From assembly GCF_000092405.1 (NCBI RefSeq), contig NC_014220.1, positions 2,232,001-2,296,000 on the forward strand: a stretch of DNA of 64,000 bases, written 5' to 3'. A model generated the notes under the pieces. That model ran no database searches. It had not been told where the DNA came from and saw nothing but the letters and a program-made list of their open reading frames with translations. The stretch comes from Syntrophothermus lipocalidus DSM 12680. Its GTDB lineage: Bacteria; Bacillota; Syntrophomonadia; Syntrophomonadales; Syntrophothermaceae. Of this stretch, positions 51,505 to 62,186 are shown piece by piece; the first letter of the stretch is position 1; the number at the start of each line of letters is the position of its first letter. The position numbers were made by a program, and so were the translations under genes.

Positions 51505-52168
51505 GTCTATCCTTCCTTTCGAACATCTCAATCTTGGTCTCTAATTCCTGTATCTTCTCCTGCAAAGCCGCCAAGGTATCGGCTATGGGGTCAGGCAATA
51601 AGTGGTGTTCTAGGTCCACTTCAACCCGACCATCCTCTACCTTAGCCCCGTCCCTGATAACCAATCGCCCCGGGACCCCCACGACTGTAGAATTCGGAGG
51701 AACGCTCTTTAAAACAACCGACCCTGCTCCGATTTTCGAATTGTCGCCCACAGTAAACGAACCTAAAACCTTGGCTCCCGCACTTATGACCACGTTGTTT
51801 CCTATCGTGGGATGACGCTTTCCTTTCTGTTTTCCAGTGCCTCCCAGGGTTACTCCCTGGTAAATCGTGACGTTATCCCCTATCTCCGTCGTTTCACCTA
51901 TAACGACTCCGCTGCCATGATCGATAAAAAATCCTCTACCAATACGAGCCCCCGGGTGGATTTCGATGCCCGTAAGGAACCGGCTGATGTGAGAAATCAA
52001 CCTTGCTATCAAGAAAAACCGGTGACAATAAAAATAATGCGCTATGCGGTGGAAGACAATGGCATGAAACCCAGGATAACATAGTACAACCTCCAGCACG
52101 CTTCGAGCAACCGGATCCCTCTCGAACACCACCTCAATGTCTCTTTTCAAAGTACTGAACCAACCCAT
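51449..52168 (-). CDS. cysE: Serine O-acetyltransferase
   Basis: 239 residues from the ATG at 52168 (GAGGGGG upstream). Left-handed beta-helix hexapeptide repeats run from about residue 65; [20 protein letters not shown] holds the catalytic His-Asp region. Makes O-acetylserine, the precursor of cysteine. Behind a T-box together with cysS. Confidence 0.95.
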   Translation of the reverse strand: MGWFSTLKRDIEVVFERDPVARSVLEVVLCYPGFHAIVFHRIAHYFYCHRFFLIARLISHISRFLTGIEIHPGARIGRGFFIDHGSGVVIGETTEIGDNVTIYQGVTLGGTGKQKGKRHPTIGNNVVISAGAKVLGSFTVGDNSKIGAGSVVLKSVPPNSTVVGVPGRLVIRDGAKVEDGRVEVDLEHHLLPDPIADTLAALQEKIQELETKIEMFERKDRRDTGLQHLKQKKGKTKYA

Positions 52169-52194
52169 ATTTACCAACCCCCTCAGAACCTAAA

Positions 52195-52474
52195 TAAAAA
52201 AGCCTGCCGTACAGAGACGGCAAGCCCGCGGTTCCACTCTGTTTGGACACATTCGTGTCCCTCCTCGATAGCTCTAACGGTGCCTAACCGGGTGGACTTA
52301 CTTCGTGAGTCCTTTTGCTTTCGATTCAGCCCACCTGCTCCCGGGCGCACTTCAGTCCATCCTAACCTGGAAAGGCTCTCAGCCGCTGACCTTTCCTCTC
52401 TTATAGGCAGGCACAAGGACCTACTCTTCCCGTTCCCAGCATTTGCGGTCATGTCGTTGTTATTACAATTATGT
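52195..52474 (-). ncRNA. T-box leader of cysE-cysS
   Basis: The minus-strand transcript has the T-box sequence AGAGTGGAACCGCGGG near 52230, followed by the terminator GCTTGCCGT-ctct-GTACGGCAGGC with a T-run (52195-52228). Stem I elements GAAGAGTAGG and AGAGAGGAAAGG lie upstream. In the specifier region (GGACTGAAGTGCGCCCGGGA) a TGC (Cys) codon is present, although the overlapping GCC cannot be excluded by eye. The downstream genes favour tRNA-Cys. Uncharged tRNA would stabilise the antiterminator. Confidence 0.92.
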
Positions 52475-52480
52475 GAGTTA

Positions 52481-52510
52481 ATTATAGGGTGAGGTTTCAG
52501 CTACTGTCAA
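52481..52510 (-). promoter_or_regulatory. Promoter of the T-box cysE operon
   Basis: TTGACA (52510-52505), an 18-base spacer and TATAAT (52486-52481) on the minus strand, 16 bp before the gltX stop region ends. Transcription should begin near 52474. Confidence 0.88.
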
Positions 52511-52525
52511 CCGGTTTCCGGTCCG

Positions 52526-53980
52526 TCAGCTTTCGGTTTCCGTTCTCTTTACAGCTCGCTCCAAACGCCTTCTTACCTCATTCGTTCCCCACAAGGCCAT
52601 CAAATAAGGCAGTTCCGGCCCTTTGACTTTCCCCGTGAGCGCCGCCCGCAAAGGCATATACACCTTCTTGGCTGATACGCCAGCATCCTTGACCAAGCTT
52701 TTCAGAAACTTGTCCATTTCTTGGGGACTCGCCTCCTGATCCAGGATGCGCTCAGAGCAAAGCCGCAAAACCTGAACCACACCCTCTTGTAGGAGAACCT
52801 TTTCGGCTTCATGGTCAGGTTCGGCATCCTTAAAGACAAGGTCAAGCTTGTCTGTGATATCCGACAAGCACACCAAATAATCGCGCATGGTTTCAACCAG
52901 CAAGGTATATTTCTCATCACCTAAGGACTTTACCTCATCCCGGTATCCCGCCCTTTCTATAAAAGGCCATAGCAGTTCTTTGAGTTCTTCAGTCGATTTC
53001 CGTTTGATGTACTGCTGATTTATCCAGTTCAGCTTATCTACGTCAAAGACTGCGGGATTCTTCGCCACTCGTTCCAGAGAAAAACTGTTGGCTATATCCG
53101 CCAGGGACATTATCTCTTCTTCGCCTTCAGGCGCCCAGCCAAGAAGAGCTAAGAAATTAACCAGAGCCTCCGGCAGGTATCCTTGCTGTCTGTATTGAAT
53201 TACCGAAGTTGCCCCATGCCTTTTGCTCATCTTCTGGCGATCGTCCCCCAGTATCAACGATATATGAGCAAACTTCGGCGGTTCAAGCCCTAATGCTTCG
53301 TAGATCATGAGCTGGCGCGGCGTATTGGAAAGATGCTCTTCAGCCCGTATGACGTGGGTTATCCCCATCAGATGATCGTCGATAACGACGGCGAAGTTGT
53401 AGGTTGGCAACCCGTCAGACTTGACTATTATGAAATCTCCCATGTTTTCACTTTCGAACGCTACCCGCCCCCGGACCAAATCCTCAACCACGAACACCCG
53501 GTGTTCAGGAACCCTGAACCTGATAGTGGGCCGCAATCCCTGAGCCAGCTTGGCCTGCCGCTCTGCTTCGTCGAGGTTACGGCAGCGTCCAAGATACCTA
53601 GGGGTTTCCCCCTGCTTCATCAGCTGCTCCCTTTCTTCCTCCAGCTCCTCCTCCGTACAAAAGCAAGGATAAGCCCAGCCAGTGGACACCAGGATATCTA
53701 CCCATCTTTGGTAGATGTCCAGCCGTTCAGTTTGGCGATAAGGCCCGTTCGGTCCCCCTACCTTTATCCCTTCATCCCAAGTGATTCCCAACCATTCCAA
53801 GGACTCGATTATCTCCGCTTCATAGTCCCGCGAGGAACGTTCCAAGTCAGTATCCTCAATCCTTACGATGAATTCTCCCCCGTATCTTTTGGCAAAAAGA
53901 AAATTAAACAGGGCTGATCTAGCCCCTCCGATGTGAAGCGGTCCTGTAGGGCTGGGAGCGAATCTTACTCTCACTTTCAT
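52526..53980 (-). CDS. gltX: Glutamyl-tRNA synthetase
   Basis: 484 residues from the ATG at 53980 (GAGGAGGG upstream); the in-frame extension to 54121 has no support. HIGH motif: [24 protein letters not shown] motif: [15 protein letters not shown]. Class I synthetase; may also charge tRNA-Gln where an amidotransferase exists. Confidence 0.97.
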   Translation of the reverse strand: MKVRVRFAPSPTGPLHIGGARSALFNFLFAKRYGGEFIVRIEDTDLERSSRDYEAEIIESLEWLGITWDEGIKVGGPNGPYRQTERLDIYQRWVDILVSTGWAYPCFCTEEELEEEREQLMKQGETPRYLGRCRNLDEAERQAKLAQGLRPTIRFRVPEHRVFVVEDLVRGRVAFESENMGDFIIVKSDGLPTYNFAVVIDDHLMGITHVIRAEEHLSNTPRQLMIYEALGLEPPKFAHISLILGDDRQKMSKRHGATSVIQYRQQGYLPEALVNFLALLGWAPEGEEEIMSLADIANSFSLERVAKNPAVFDVDKLNWINQQYIKRKSTEELKELLWPFIERAGYRDEVKSLGDEKYTLLVETMRDYLVCLSDITDKLDLVFKDAEPDHEAEKVLLQEGVVQVLRLCSERILDQEASPQEMDKFLKSLVKDAGVSAKKVYMPLRAALTGKVKGPELPYLMALWGTNEVRRRLERAVKRTETES

Positions 53981-54059
53981 CCCTGCACCCTCCTCGTTTT
54001 CTCCGCCAATTATAGCATTACTAGGATTGCCTAGCAACGGGAAGTCCGGGTATGGTAAG

Positions 54060-54536
54060 TTACTCCAAATTTTTGAGCAAAACCACAGCATAGGCCGACA
54101 TACCCTCACCCCGTCCCTCAAATCCCATCCCCTCCGTGGTGGTAGCTTTGACGTTCACCCGAACGGGGTCGATCTCCAAAACCTCTGCCAAGTTGGCGAC
54201 CATTCGGCCAACAAACGGAGCTAAGCGGGGTCTTTGGGCTACTATGACCGCGTCTATATTCACTACGGCGTAGCCAGCTTTTCTCACCATTTCCCCTATT
54301 TGCTCGAGCAAAAAAAGGCTCCGAATGTTGCGGTATCTCTCATCGGAATCCGGAAAGTGTTTCCCTAAGTCACCTAGCCCCGCGGCCCCCAACAAGGCAT
54401 CACATACCGCATGGGTCAAAACGTCGGCATCGGAATGGCCCAAAAGCCCTAGGTCAAACGGAATATTGATCCCTCCCAGTACCAGAGATCGACCCTCAAC
54501 CAAGCGGTGGGCATCATAACCTATACCGATTCTCAT
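54060..54536 (-). CDS. ispF: 2-C-methyl-D-erythritol 2,4-cyclodiphosphate synthase
   Basis: 158-159 residues; ATG at 54539 or 54536, the first overlapping the ispD stop. Zinc ligands in GYDAHRL and [19 protein letters not shown]. Fifth enzyme of the MEP isoprenoid pathway, right after ispD as in most Firmicutes. Confidence 0.96.
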   Translation of the reverse strand: MRIGIGYDAHRLVEGRSLVLGGINIPFDLGLLGHSDADVLTHAVCDALLGAAGLGDLGKHFPDSDERYRNIRSLFLLEQIGEMVRKAGYAVVNIDAVIVAQRPRLAPFVGRMVANLAEVLEIDPVRVNVKATTTEGMGFEGRGEGMSAYAVVLLKNLE

Positions 54537-55246
54537 CACTGTCTGTTTCTCTCCTTTAAACTATCGCTCCGGCTTGCCCTGATGAGGGCTTCGGCTATCA
54601 ACAGGTCGTCGGGTGTAGTTATTTTGATGTTGCGGTAGTCCCCAGTTATTACCCTTACCCGCCCGCAGTACCGTTCGTATAAAGACGCGTCATCTGTTGC
54701 ATAAAAGCCCTCGGCCACGGCCTGCTCGTAGGCATATACCAGGCTTCGATAAGGAAACACCTGAGGAGTCTGCGCCTGCCATATTTTGGTACGATCAAGG
54801 GTACTCACAATTACACCGTCATCGGTAACTTCCTTGAGCGTGTCTTTGACTGGCACCGCTGGTATCACCGCTCCCCACTCGGTTGCCTTGTGAAGCAAAG
54901 ACAAAACCAACGCCGATGACAAAAGAGGCCGAGCACCATCGTGCACGGCCACCAGTTTCGTGTCTTGGGCCAGGGTTCGAAGCCCAAGATAAACCGAATC
55001 CTGTCTTTCCTTCCCCCCCGCGACCACTTGAACCCGCTCGTTTCCCAGGAGCCTTCGACAATGCTCAACCTCTTGGGGATGAGCTACGACCACCACCTGA
55101 CTCACTTCTTTTAAGGCTGAGAAAGTCTCGACCGAATACTTTAGAACCGGCTGGCCTGCCAAAAGCAAGAACTGCTTGTTAATATCGGTTTTCATTCTTT
55201 GGCCTTTGCCGGCGGCCGCAATAACCACGCCGACGACCTCATCCAA
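54536..55246 (-). CDS. ispD: 2-C-methyl-D-erythritol 4-phosphate cytidylyltransferase
   Basis: 236 residues from a TTG at 55246 with GAGGTG upstream, overlapping yacL by eight bases. Nucleotide motif VIAAAGKGQRMKTDINKQFL, then VAVHDGARPLL and TDDASLYERYC. Third enzyme of the MEP pathway. Confidence 0.96.
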   Translation of the reverse strand: MDEVVGVVIAAAGKGQRMKTDINKQFLLLAGQPVLKYSVETFSALKEVSQVVVVAHPQEVEHCRRLLGNERVQVVAGGKERQDSVYLGLRTLAQDTKLVAVHDGARPLLSSALVLSLLHKATEWGAVIPAVPVKDTLKEVTDDGVIVSTLDRTKIWQAQTPQVFPYRSLVYAYEQAVAEGFYATDDASLYERYCGRVRVITGDYRNIKITTPDDLLIAEALIRASRSDSLKERNRQ

Positions 55247-56351
55247 AAAAGTTCACCTCTTGTAGCCTCTGCACCTGGTGCGCTGTCTTTACTCCCAGAT
55301 TCTCTTTGGTTTTCTTGCTAAATATCATCCGACCGGCTGAGGTCTGGAAAACACTAGTCACCATGACTTCGACCTCATTCCCAATGTCATCCGCACCGTT
55401 TTCCACTACCACCATGGTCCCGTCCTCTAAATACCCTACTCCCTGCCCGTCCTCTTTTCCGGCTTTGATTATATGAACCTTGATAGTCTCTCCCGGGAAC
55501 ACGATAACCTTGACCGCATTGGTCAGTTCGTTGACATTGAGAACTCGAATACCTTGCAATTCTGCTACTTTGTTGAGGTTATAATCATTGGTAACGATGC
55601 TCGCGTTCAGTTCCTTGCAGAGGCGGATTAGCTTGTTATCAACTTCTTTTTCATCAATGTGATCTCCTTCCACTATTTCAATATTTATTTTAGGGCTTTT
55701 CTGCATCTTAGCCAAGATTTCTAATCCGCGTCTGCCTTTATTCCTCCTGATGTAATCTGAAGAATCGGCAATGTGACGTAACTCCTGCAAGACAAAAGAA
55801 GGCACCACCAAACGTCCATCCATAAAATTGGCTAAACAAACGTCATAGATGCGTCCGTCTATGATGGCGCTCGTGTCCAGAACCTTGATGTCACTTTTCC
55901 TGCCTTCAGAAATGTGAGCCTGAGTTAGCCCGCTACGCCCCCTGGAAAATACCGCGATCATCTCAGCTCCGCGCTTTTTACCGATCTTAAAACCCAGGTA
56001 GCCGCAGACCAGGAAAGCCCACAGAATAACATATAACCCCACGCCGCTGACCGACGAGAATGGGAAACCGATGAGAAAACCCGCCAAGAGCCCAAACAAA
56101 AGCCCTGCGATGCTCCCGAGCAAAACCTCTGGATCCGTGTTCTCTAGAAAATGGTTTATGTTATTCCATGTCCTCTTGCAAAGGGAAGACGTCTCGACAA
56201 GTCCGACATAGACCATGATAGAAAATAAGGCCCCGCTGCCAATTCGAATGCCAAGGTGCTCAAGCCATACCCCGGTTACCTGAAAGAACCAAACCCCAGC
56301 CAATAGCGCTATTACAGGCAAAATCCTGATCATCTTAAAGAAGCGCAACAT
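55239..56351 (-). CDS. yacL: PIN/TRAM-domain membrane protein (YacL)
   Basis: 370 residues; AAGGAGGTG precedes the ATG. Four N-terminal membrane helices (to about residue 135), then a PIN nuclease-like domain with acidic residues in VLDTSAIIDGRIYDV, VLQELRHIADS and SIVTNDYNLNKVAEL, and a C-terminal TRAM domain (DGQGVGYLEDGTMVVVENG). Function unsettled; possibly RNA binding or cleavage at the membrane. A TATAAT at about 56394-56399 may be its -10 box but I see no good -35. Confidence 0.93.
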   Translation of the reverse strand: MLRFFKMIRILPVIALLAGVWFFQVTGVWLEHLGIRIGSGALFSIMVYVGLVETSSLCKRTWNNINHFLENTDPEVLLGSIAGLLFGLLAGFLIGFPFSSVSGVGLYVILWAFLVCGYLGFKIGKKRGAEMIAVFSRGRSGLTQAHISEGRKSDIKVLDTSAIIDGRIYDVCLANFMDGRLVVPSFVLQELRHIADSSDYIRRNKGRRGLEILAKMQKSPKINIEIVEGDHIDEKEVDNKLIRLCKELNASIVTNDYNLNKVAELQGIRVLNVNELTNAVKVIVFPGETIKVHIIKAGKEDGQGVGYLEDGTMVVVENGADDIGNEVEVMVTSVFQTSAGRMIFSKKTKENLGVKTAHQVQRLQEVNFFG

Positions 56352-56508
56352 TATTGTTCACCTCCTTTATGTATTCTTGTAATATATTTCAAATATTATA
56401 CATCTACGGTAATTATCCTACTCTCTTTAGGAAAATTTTTCCGTAACTCTTTGGCATCTTTCTGCACCTCGGGTTTCTTGGACGCCAAATCATGTTAAAT
56501 TCCGTCAA

Positions 56509-56538
56509 TTGACAATGCTTCCGGCTCAGGGCTATAAT
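56509..56538 (+). promoter_or_regulatory. Promoter of the lone plus-strand gene
   Basis: TTGACA (56509-56514), an 18-base spacer and TATAAT (56533-56538) on the plus strand, 44 bp before the GTG start. A near-consensus sigma-A promoter. Confidence 0.88.
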
Positions 56539-56581
56539 TAAAAAAACCGCATGAAATCGGCAAAAGGAGGGTGTCCTGATT

Positions 56582-56980
56582 GTGAAAGATCTTTTGTGTG
56601 ATGAGTTTCAGAACGTAGTAGGCGAATTGCTCATCCGTCATCATAGCATCCTCGATGTCCTATCTAAACTTTCCGAATCCTCTGCGCGGATTAATCGGGC
56701 TATTTGTAAATCAGTTACCGATTGCGGGTGTCTTTCAATAGATGCTAAGAAAGTTCAGTTTCCTGACCACGTCAACTCCCTGGAGGACCTGAAAAAATTC
56801 TTGGATAGCCACCTCCGTGGAACCCTTTGCCCTGAATGTGAAGATATCGTTATCAGTGAATTGGGCAAATCCCTCTTTTATACCGCCGCCCTCTGTAATT
56901 TGCTAGGACTCAATCTTCACGACATATTTATTGCCGAATATAAGAAAGCTACAGCCCTAGGAGTTTTTAACCTAACTTGA
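56582..56980 (+). CDS. Cys-containing protein, DUF1573-annotated/MazG-like type
   Basis: 132 residues from a GTG at 56582 with AAAAGGAGGG upstream. Mostly helical. Cysteines at 42, 48, 50, 83, 86 and 105 include DCGC and LCPEC, a possible metal site. The C-terminal half (ELGKSLFYTAALCNLLGLNL) resembles the helical core of MazG-like pyrophosphohydrolases, although one expected acidic residue is Lys here. I recall homologues at this same yacL-disA position in many Clostridia, often labelled DUF1573; function unknown. It is the only plus-strand gene after 5 kb. Confidence 0.8.
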   Translation: MKDLLCDEFQNVVGELLIRHHSILDVLSKLSESSARINRAICKSVTDCGCLSIDAKKVQFPDHVNSLEDLKKFLDSHLRGTLCPECEDIVISELGKSLFYTAALCNLLGLNLHDIFIAEYKKATALGVFNLT

Positions 56981-57010
56981 TAACGAACGCGATCTGCCAC
57001 AGGTAACCGA

Positions 57011-57046
57011 AAAGGAAGCCGGACTGAAAGTCCGGCTTCCTTTTTT
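57011..57046 (+). terminator. Terminator after the lone plus-strand gene
   Basis: AAAGGAAGCCGGACT-gaa-AGTCCGGCTTCCTTTTTT: a perfect 15-bp stem, tri-loop and T-run on the plus strand. Also able to stop disA transcripts from the other side, though the minus-strand T-run is only four bases. Confidence 0.92.
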
Positions 57047-57079
57047 GCCATTATGACCCTTTGCCCTTGGTACCAGGTT

Positions 57080-58171
57080 CTATACCATATATTCCAAAAT
57101 AAGCTGCTCTTGCATCCGCTTGAGACCGTTACGGATTGAACGAGCCCTGACTTCGCCTATGCCTTCCACGTCATCCAGCTCCTCTATAGAAGCACGAATG
57201 ATGTTCGAAAAACTTCCAAACGTAGCTACCAGGTTATCGATGACCTGAGACGGTATTCTAGGTAGTTTTTGCAGAATTCGGTAGCCGCGGGGTGATACGT
57301 GTTGCTCTAAGACGCTGGCCGCACTCCCAAACCCCAAGGCTTTCGCTATGGCCAAATAATCGGACACGTCTTCCTCAAAAGACCGCAATAACGCACCCAG
57401 AATCTCAGAAGCCCCCCGATCCTGTCCCCGAGAGTAGTCCTTGACTATTGAAATAGCTTCTTCCTCGACACTGGTCAGTAGCTCGTCTAGCTGCATCTTG
57501 ACCAGCCGTCCTTCTACTCCCAATTCGATGATATAGTTCTCAATCTCCTGGCCAACTTTAAGTACCATAATGCATCTGCGCAGAACCCGACAGATGTCGT
57601 TGACCGTGGCCATATCCTCGAATTCAGTCCCGCCCAGCCGGATAAGATCCTTCTCCAAAACGTTACGGTATTTCTCCAAGGTCTGCAAAGCCTGATTCGC
57701 TTTTGCCAGAATAGTCCCTATATCCCGTAGCACGTAAATAAAATTGCCTTTGTATAACGTTATCATCCCTCGCCGCTGGGATATGGCAATAACAAGCTCT
57801 CCCGTCTGCTTGGCCACGCGTTCGGCGGTCCGATGGCGGATACCCGTTTCTATGGAAGTAATACTAATATCTGGCACCAACTGGGCGTTAGCCACCAGGA
57901 TGCGCGTAGCATCCGCGTTCATAATAATAGCCCCGTCCATTTTAGCCAGCTCGTACAGGTTGGCAGGTGAATACTCGCAGTCGAGCCTAAACCCGCCGTT
58001 AACCAGGTTCATTATCTCGGGAGTATCTCCAACAACGATCAACGCTCCTGTCTTGGCCTTAACCACGTTTTCCAGGCCCACTCTGAGAGCAGTCCCCGGA
58101 GCAACCATCTGTAGTGCCTTTTGTAACCCAGTTCCAATTACGCTCTCAGGCCTCACCGCCCATACCCCCAC
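57080..58171 (-). CDS. disA: DNA integrity scanning protein / diadenylate cyclase DisA
   Basis: 363 residues from a GTG at 58171 overlapping radA by 19 bases. Diadenylate cyclase motifs DGA (KMDGAIIMNADATRI) and RHR (ETGIRHRTAERVAK) are intact; C-terminal HhH DNA-binding domain (ASIEELDDVEGIGEVRARSI). Makes cyclic di-AMP and scans DNA for branched structures, linked to sporulation control. Confidence 0.96.
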   Translation of the reverse strand: MGVWAVRPESVIGTGLQKALQMVAPGTALRVGLENVVKAKTGALIVVGDTPEIMNLVNGGFRLDCEYSPANLYELAKMDGAIIMNADATRILVANAQLVPDISITSIETGIRHRTAERVAKQTGELVIAISQRRGMITLYKGNFIYVLRDIGTILAKANQALQTLEKYRNVLEKDLIRLGGTEFEDMATVNDICRVLRRCIMVLKVGQEIENYIIELGVEGRLVKMQLDELLTSVEEEAISIVKDYSRGQDRGASEILGALLRSFEEDVSDYLAIAKALGFGSAASVLEQHVSPRGYRILQKLPRIPSQVIDNLVATFGSFSNIIRASIEELDDVEGIGEVRARSIRNGLKRMQEQLILEYMV

Positions 58172-59517
58172 TCACCCATAACCTCCAGCACCTCTTTGAC
58201 ACTATGTATGCAAACTACTTTGATGCTATCCAAACCGCTGTTTCCTCTCAGGCCGTTGGACGGAACCACAGCAGTAGTAAAGCCGAGCTTCGCCGCCTCT
58301 CTTAGTCGAGACTCCAATGCCGGAACAGTTCGAATCTGACCAGAAAGTCCAACCTCCCCAATGAACACCATATCTTTAGGAACGGGAACCTCGGCAAAAC
58401 TTGAAGCTATGGCGGCTGCCATTCCCAGGTCAGCAGACGGGTCACGGAGGAAAACCCCTCCCGTCACTTTAACGTATACGTCACAGGAAGATAAAGCCAA
58501 GCCACACCTCTTTTCCAACACAGCCACAATTAGAGCCAGCCGGTTCTGATCAAACCCAGACACCATCCGGCGAGGATAACTATGACCGGAGGGAGCTACC
58601 AGGGCCTGTACTTCCACTAACAACGGCCTTGTACCTTCAAAAGCCGCAACCACCGTGGAACCACTTACGCTGTTATCACGCCCATCAAGAAAAACCCTAG
58701 ACGCATCAGGAACCTCTATTATTCCGCCTCCCGACATCTCCAACAGCCCTACCTCATCGGTGGAGCCAAACCGGTTCTTCACTGCTCGCAAGATTCTAAA
58801 TACTTGTTCTTTGCCGCCTTCGAAATAAACCACCGTGTCGACCAGATGTTCTAGTATCTTTGGACCAGCCAACAAACCTTCTTTGGTAACATGACCTACC
58901 AGGAAAAAAGCTACCCCCGAAGTTTTGGCCAGGTTCAGTATGCGGGCCGCACACTCTCGCAACTGACCGACCGATCCCGGAATAGAAGGCACTTCCCCCG
59001 TAAATACAGTCTGAATAGAATCTACAATTACTACGGTCGGCTTCGTTTCCTCCAAGTACTCGGGCAGCAAATCCAGGTTCTGCTCATTCAAAAGGTAAAT
59101 GGACTCGCTGTCGATACCTAAACGCAAAGCCCGCATCCGAATTTGATAGCCGGATTCTTCCCCGGAAAGATACAGAACCCGCCCACCTCGCGCGGCAATA
59201 TGTCCCGCTGCTTGCAAGAGAAGGGTAGATTTCCCTATTCCAGGGTCTCCGCCGATCAGAACCAACGAACCAGGAACTATGCCTCCACCCAAAACCCGAT
59301 CCAACTCTTGCAAACCAGAACTAAACCGACTAGATTCTTCTCCGGTGATAGACGAAAGAGGCGTTGCCCGTTGGTTAGGTTTGGAACGCTGGGTTACGCT
59401 GGTTATAATCTCTTCGGACAGGGTGTTCCAGGCCCCACATCCGGGACATCTTCCTAGCCATTTGGCCGCAACGTGTCCACATTCATTACAAACGTATTTT
59501 ACTTTATTCTTTCCCAT
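58153..59517 (-). CDS. radA: DNA repair protein RadA
   Basis: 454 residues. N-terminal zinc finger CNECGHVAAKWLGRCPGCG, RecA-like Walker A GGDPGIGKSTLLLQ, the RadA motif VKNRFGSTDEVG and a C-terminal Lon-protease-like domain (VKVTGGVFLRDPSADLGMA). Promotes branch migration in recombination. Between clpC and disA as in Bacillus. Confidence 0.96.
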   Translation of the reverse strand: MGKNKVKYVCNECGHVAAKWLGRCPGCGAWNTLSEEIITSVTQRSKPNQRATPLSSITGEESSRFSSGLQELDRVLGGGIVPGSLVLIGGDPGIGKSTLLLQAAGHIAARGGRVLYLSGEESGYQIRMRALRLGIDSESIYLLNEQNLDLLPEYLEETKPTVVIVDSIQTVFTGEVPSIPGSVGQLRECAARILNLAKTSGVAFFLVGHVTKEGLLAGPKILEHLVDTVVYFEGGKEQVFRILRAVKNRFGSTDEVGLLEMSGGGIIEVPDASRVFLDGRDNSVSGSTVVAAFEGTRPLLVEVQALVAPSGHSYPRRMVSGFDQNRLALIVAVLEKRCGLALSSCDVYVKVTGGVFLRDPSADLGMAAAIASSFAEVPVPKDMVFIGEVGLSGQIRTVPALESRLREAAKLGFTTAVVPSNGLRGNSGLDSIKVVCIHSVKEVLEVMGEWGYGR

Positions 59518-59630
59518 TGTCTCACCTTTGAGCAGTCCTGTAAAAATTATAGTATGATAAAAGAAGGTAATCTAATGTTTTCTAATTTCTTTTTCACGAG
59601 GAGTAGGCGGCTTTGTGCCTTAAGGTAAAA

Positions 59631-59657
59631 GGCCGGGGTTTCTCAGAGACCCCGGCC
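59631..59657 (-). terminator. Terminator after clpC
   Basis: GGCCGGGGT-loop-ACCCCGGCC followed on the minus strand by TTTTA, 16 bp past the clpC stop. It separates the CtsR operon from radA. Confidence 0.85.
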
Positions 59658-59672
59658 CTTCATTTGCGTAGG

Positions 59673-62165
59673 CTAAGCTTTTCTTACTTTTATTTCATCG
59701 TTTTCAACATCGATGAGAATCGTGTCCCCTGGTTCTACCGTTCTTTTAAGAATCTCTTCCGAAAGCAGGTTTTCTACGTTCTTTTGAATAGCCCTCTTCA
59801 ACGGCCGAGCACCAAAGACCGGATCATGGCCTTGCTTGATGATAAACTTTTTGGCATCATCCGTAACCTGCAGCCTGAATCCCTGGTCTTCTAAGCGTTT
59901 GCGCAGATCCCGAATCAGCAACTCGAATATCTGGCCTAGTTCGGTGTCATTCAAGCTGTGGAAAACGATGACTTCATCTATGCGGTTCAGGAATTCAGGC
60001 CGGAAAGTTGCCTTTAATTTCTCCATAATCTTTTCTTTCATCTTTTCATGATCCTGTTCATCAGCGTCCTGCCTGCCAAACCCCAAGTTCCGCGCCTTGC
60101 GAATAGTATCCGCCCCTACATTGGAAGTCATGATAACCACAGTGTTGCGGAAATCCACAGTCCTACCCTTGCCATCAGTCAAACGACCATCTTCCAATAC
60201 CTGCAAAAGAATATTGTAGACGTCGGGGTGAGCTTTTTCAATCTCGTCTAGGAGAATGACTGAATAAGGCTTTCTCCTGACCTTTTCTGTGAGCTGCCCG
60301 CCCTCGTCGTATCCCACGTAACCCGGCGGCGAACCGATCATCCTGGCTACAGCGTGCTTCTCCATGTACTCGGACATATCAAGCCGGATGAGGGCTTCTT
60401 CACTCCCAAAAAGCGCTTCCGCCAAAGCCCGGGCCAGTTCGGTCTTACCTACTCCAGTCGGCCCCAAGAAGATAAAAGAACCTATCGGCCGTTTGGGGTC
60501 CTTAAGTCCAGCCCTGGCTCTTCTGACTGCCTGAGCTACGGCTTTTACCGCTTCATCTTGGCCTATCACCCGCTGGTGCAAAATCTCTTCCAGCTTGACC
60601 AAACGTTCGCTTTCTTCCTCTGCCATCTGAACCACCGGAATTCCAGTCCAACTGGAGACTACGTGTGCAATCTCATCAGGGGTCACGACACCGCTATCCC
60701 GATCACGGCGGCTCATCCATTCTTTCCTTTGTTTTTCGATTTCTTCTTTGACTCTCTGCTCTTCGTCTCTTAATCCTGCAGCTTTCTCATACTCCTGAGC
60801 CATGATCGCTTCTTCTTTTTCCTTCTCTATCTCTTCAAGACGGGCCTCCATTTCTTTCAGCTCGTCCGGCAAAACGTAGTTTCTAAGCCTAACTTTGGAA
60901 GCAGCCTCGTCGATGAGGTCGATGGCTTTGTCCGGCAAGAAACGATCCGTTATATAACGGGCTGATAACCTAGCCGCGGCCTCAATAGCTTCGTCGGTTA
61001 TCTTGACTCCGTGGTGAGCTTCGTAGCGATCCCGTAATCCTCTCAATATCTCGATTGTCTCTTCGACAGTAGGCTCATCCACCATGATCGGCTGGAAACG
61101 TCTCTCTAAAGCAGCGTCCTTTTCTACGTGTTTTCTGTATTCGTCTATGGTGGTGGCCCCAATGCATTGAAATTCTCCTCTAGCCAAAGCCGGCTTTAAA
61201 ATGTTAGCTGCATCAATGGCTCCTTCGGCCGCTCCAGCCCCGACTATGGTGTGCAACTCGTCTATGAATACGATGATATCCCCTGCATTCCTTATTTCAT
61301 TAACGACTTTGGTCAACCTGTCTTCGAATTCTCCCCGGTATTTGGTGCCAGCAACCATGGTAGATAGGTCCAACACCACCACCCGCTTGTCGGAAAGAAC
61401 CTCCGGCACTTTGTTTTCAACTATTCTTTGGGCCAGCCCTTCGACGATCGCTGTTTTCCCTACCCCAGGGTCTCCTATCAAGACCGGGTTATTCTTGGTG
61501 CGTCTGGACAAAACCTGAGTCACCCTGTCTATCTCTTTTTCTCGACCGATGACCGGATCGAGTTTGTGTTCCCGGGCCAGTTGGGTCAGATCCCGGCTAA
61601 AAGTATCCAAAACCGGAGTCTTGCCCCTGCCTCTGCCCCGACGACCAGCAACCCCAGGCCCTTGAGATTGGTTCTTCATTTCGCCCGTGCCGGGTTCTTG
61701 ATAATTGGCTTGAAACCCTTCTGCTCCTAAAAGCAGCATAACTTGCTCACGCACCGCATCAGGCCGTATGCCCAAGGAGTTCAACACCTGGGCTGCTACG
61801 GACTGCTCCTCGCGCAGCAGGGCTAGTAAAAGGTGTTCGGTCCCCACATAGTTGACCCCTTGTAACCTCGCCTCTTCAAAGGCTAGGTTAAGCACTTTTT
61901 TGGCCCTGGGCGTGATCGGAAGGTCTGTGCTGGTTGCGGACTCTTTCCTCTCGCCCACGTCTCCCAACACCTTTTTCAACTCGTTCCTCACTGTCTCTAG
62001 GTCAACGCCGAGAGCCAGAATAGCTTTGGCCCCAACACCTTCGCCCTCTCGAATCAACCCCAACAAAATGTGTTCAGTCCCAACAGCCGGATGCCCAAGA
62101 TTCCTGGCTTCTTCTTGAGCGTGTATTATAGCTCGCTGTGCTCTTTGCGTAAATCTTCTCAACAT
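59673..62165 (-). CDS. clpC: ATP-dependent Clp protease ATPase subunit ClpC
   Basis: 830 residues. Two Clp_N repeats (residues 1-145), first AAA domain with [13 protein letters not shown], a UVR-like coiled-coil linker ([20 protein letters not shown]), second AAA domain with [14 protein letters not shown]. It unfolds substrates for ClpP, including arginine-phosphorylated proteins marked by McsB. AAAGGGGGG precedes the ATG. Confidence 0.98.
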   Translation of the reverse strand: MLRRFTQRAQRAIIHAQEEARNLGHPAVGTEHILLGLIREGEGVGAKAILALGVDLETVRNELKKVLGDVGERKESATSTDLPITPRAKKVLNLAFEEARLQGVNYVGTEHLLLALLREEQSVAAQVLNSLGIRPDAVREQVMLLLGAEGFQANYQEPGTGEMKNQSQGPGVAGRRGRGRGKTPVLDTFSRDLTQLAREHKLDPVIGREKEIDRVTQVLSRRTKNNPVLIGDPGVGKTAIVEGLAQRIVENKVPEVLSDKRVVVLDLSTMVAGTKYRGEFEDRLTKVVNEIRNAGDIIVFIDELHTIVGAGAAEGAIDAANILKPALARGEFQCIGATTIDEYRKHVEKDAALERRFQPIMVDEPTVEETIEILRGLRDRYEAHHGVKITDEAIEAAARLSARYITDRFLPDKAIDLIDEAASKVRLRNYVLPDELKEMEARLEEIEKEKEEAIMAQEYEKAAGLRDEEQRVKEEIEKQRKEWMSRRDRDSGVVTPDEIAHVVSSWTGIPVVQMAEEESERLVKLEEILHQRVIGQDEAVKAVAQAVRRARAGLKDPKRPIGSFIFLGPTGVGKTELARALAEALFGSEEALIRLDMSEYMEKHAVARMIGSPPGYVGYDEGGQLTEKVRRKPYSVILLDEIEKAHPDVYNILLQVLEDGRLTDGKGRTVDFRNTVVIMTSNVGADTIRKARNLGFGRQDADEQDHEKMKEKIMEKLKATFRPEFLNRIDEVIVFHSLNDTELGQIFELLIRDLRKRLEDQGFRLQVTDDAKKFIIKQGHDPVFGARPLKRAIQKNVENLLSEEILKRTVEPGDTILIDVENDEIKVRKA

Positions 62166-62186
62166 TTAAAAACCCCCCTTTGGTTT

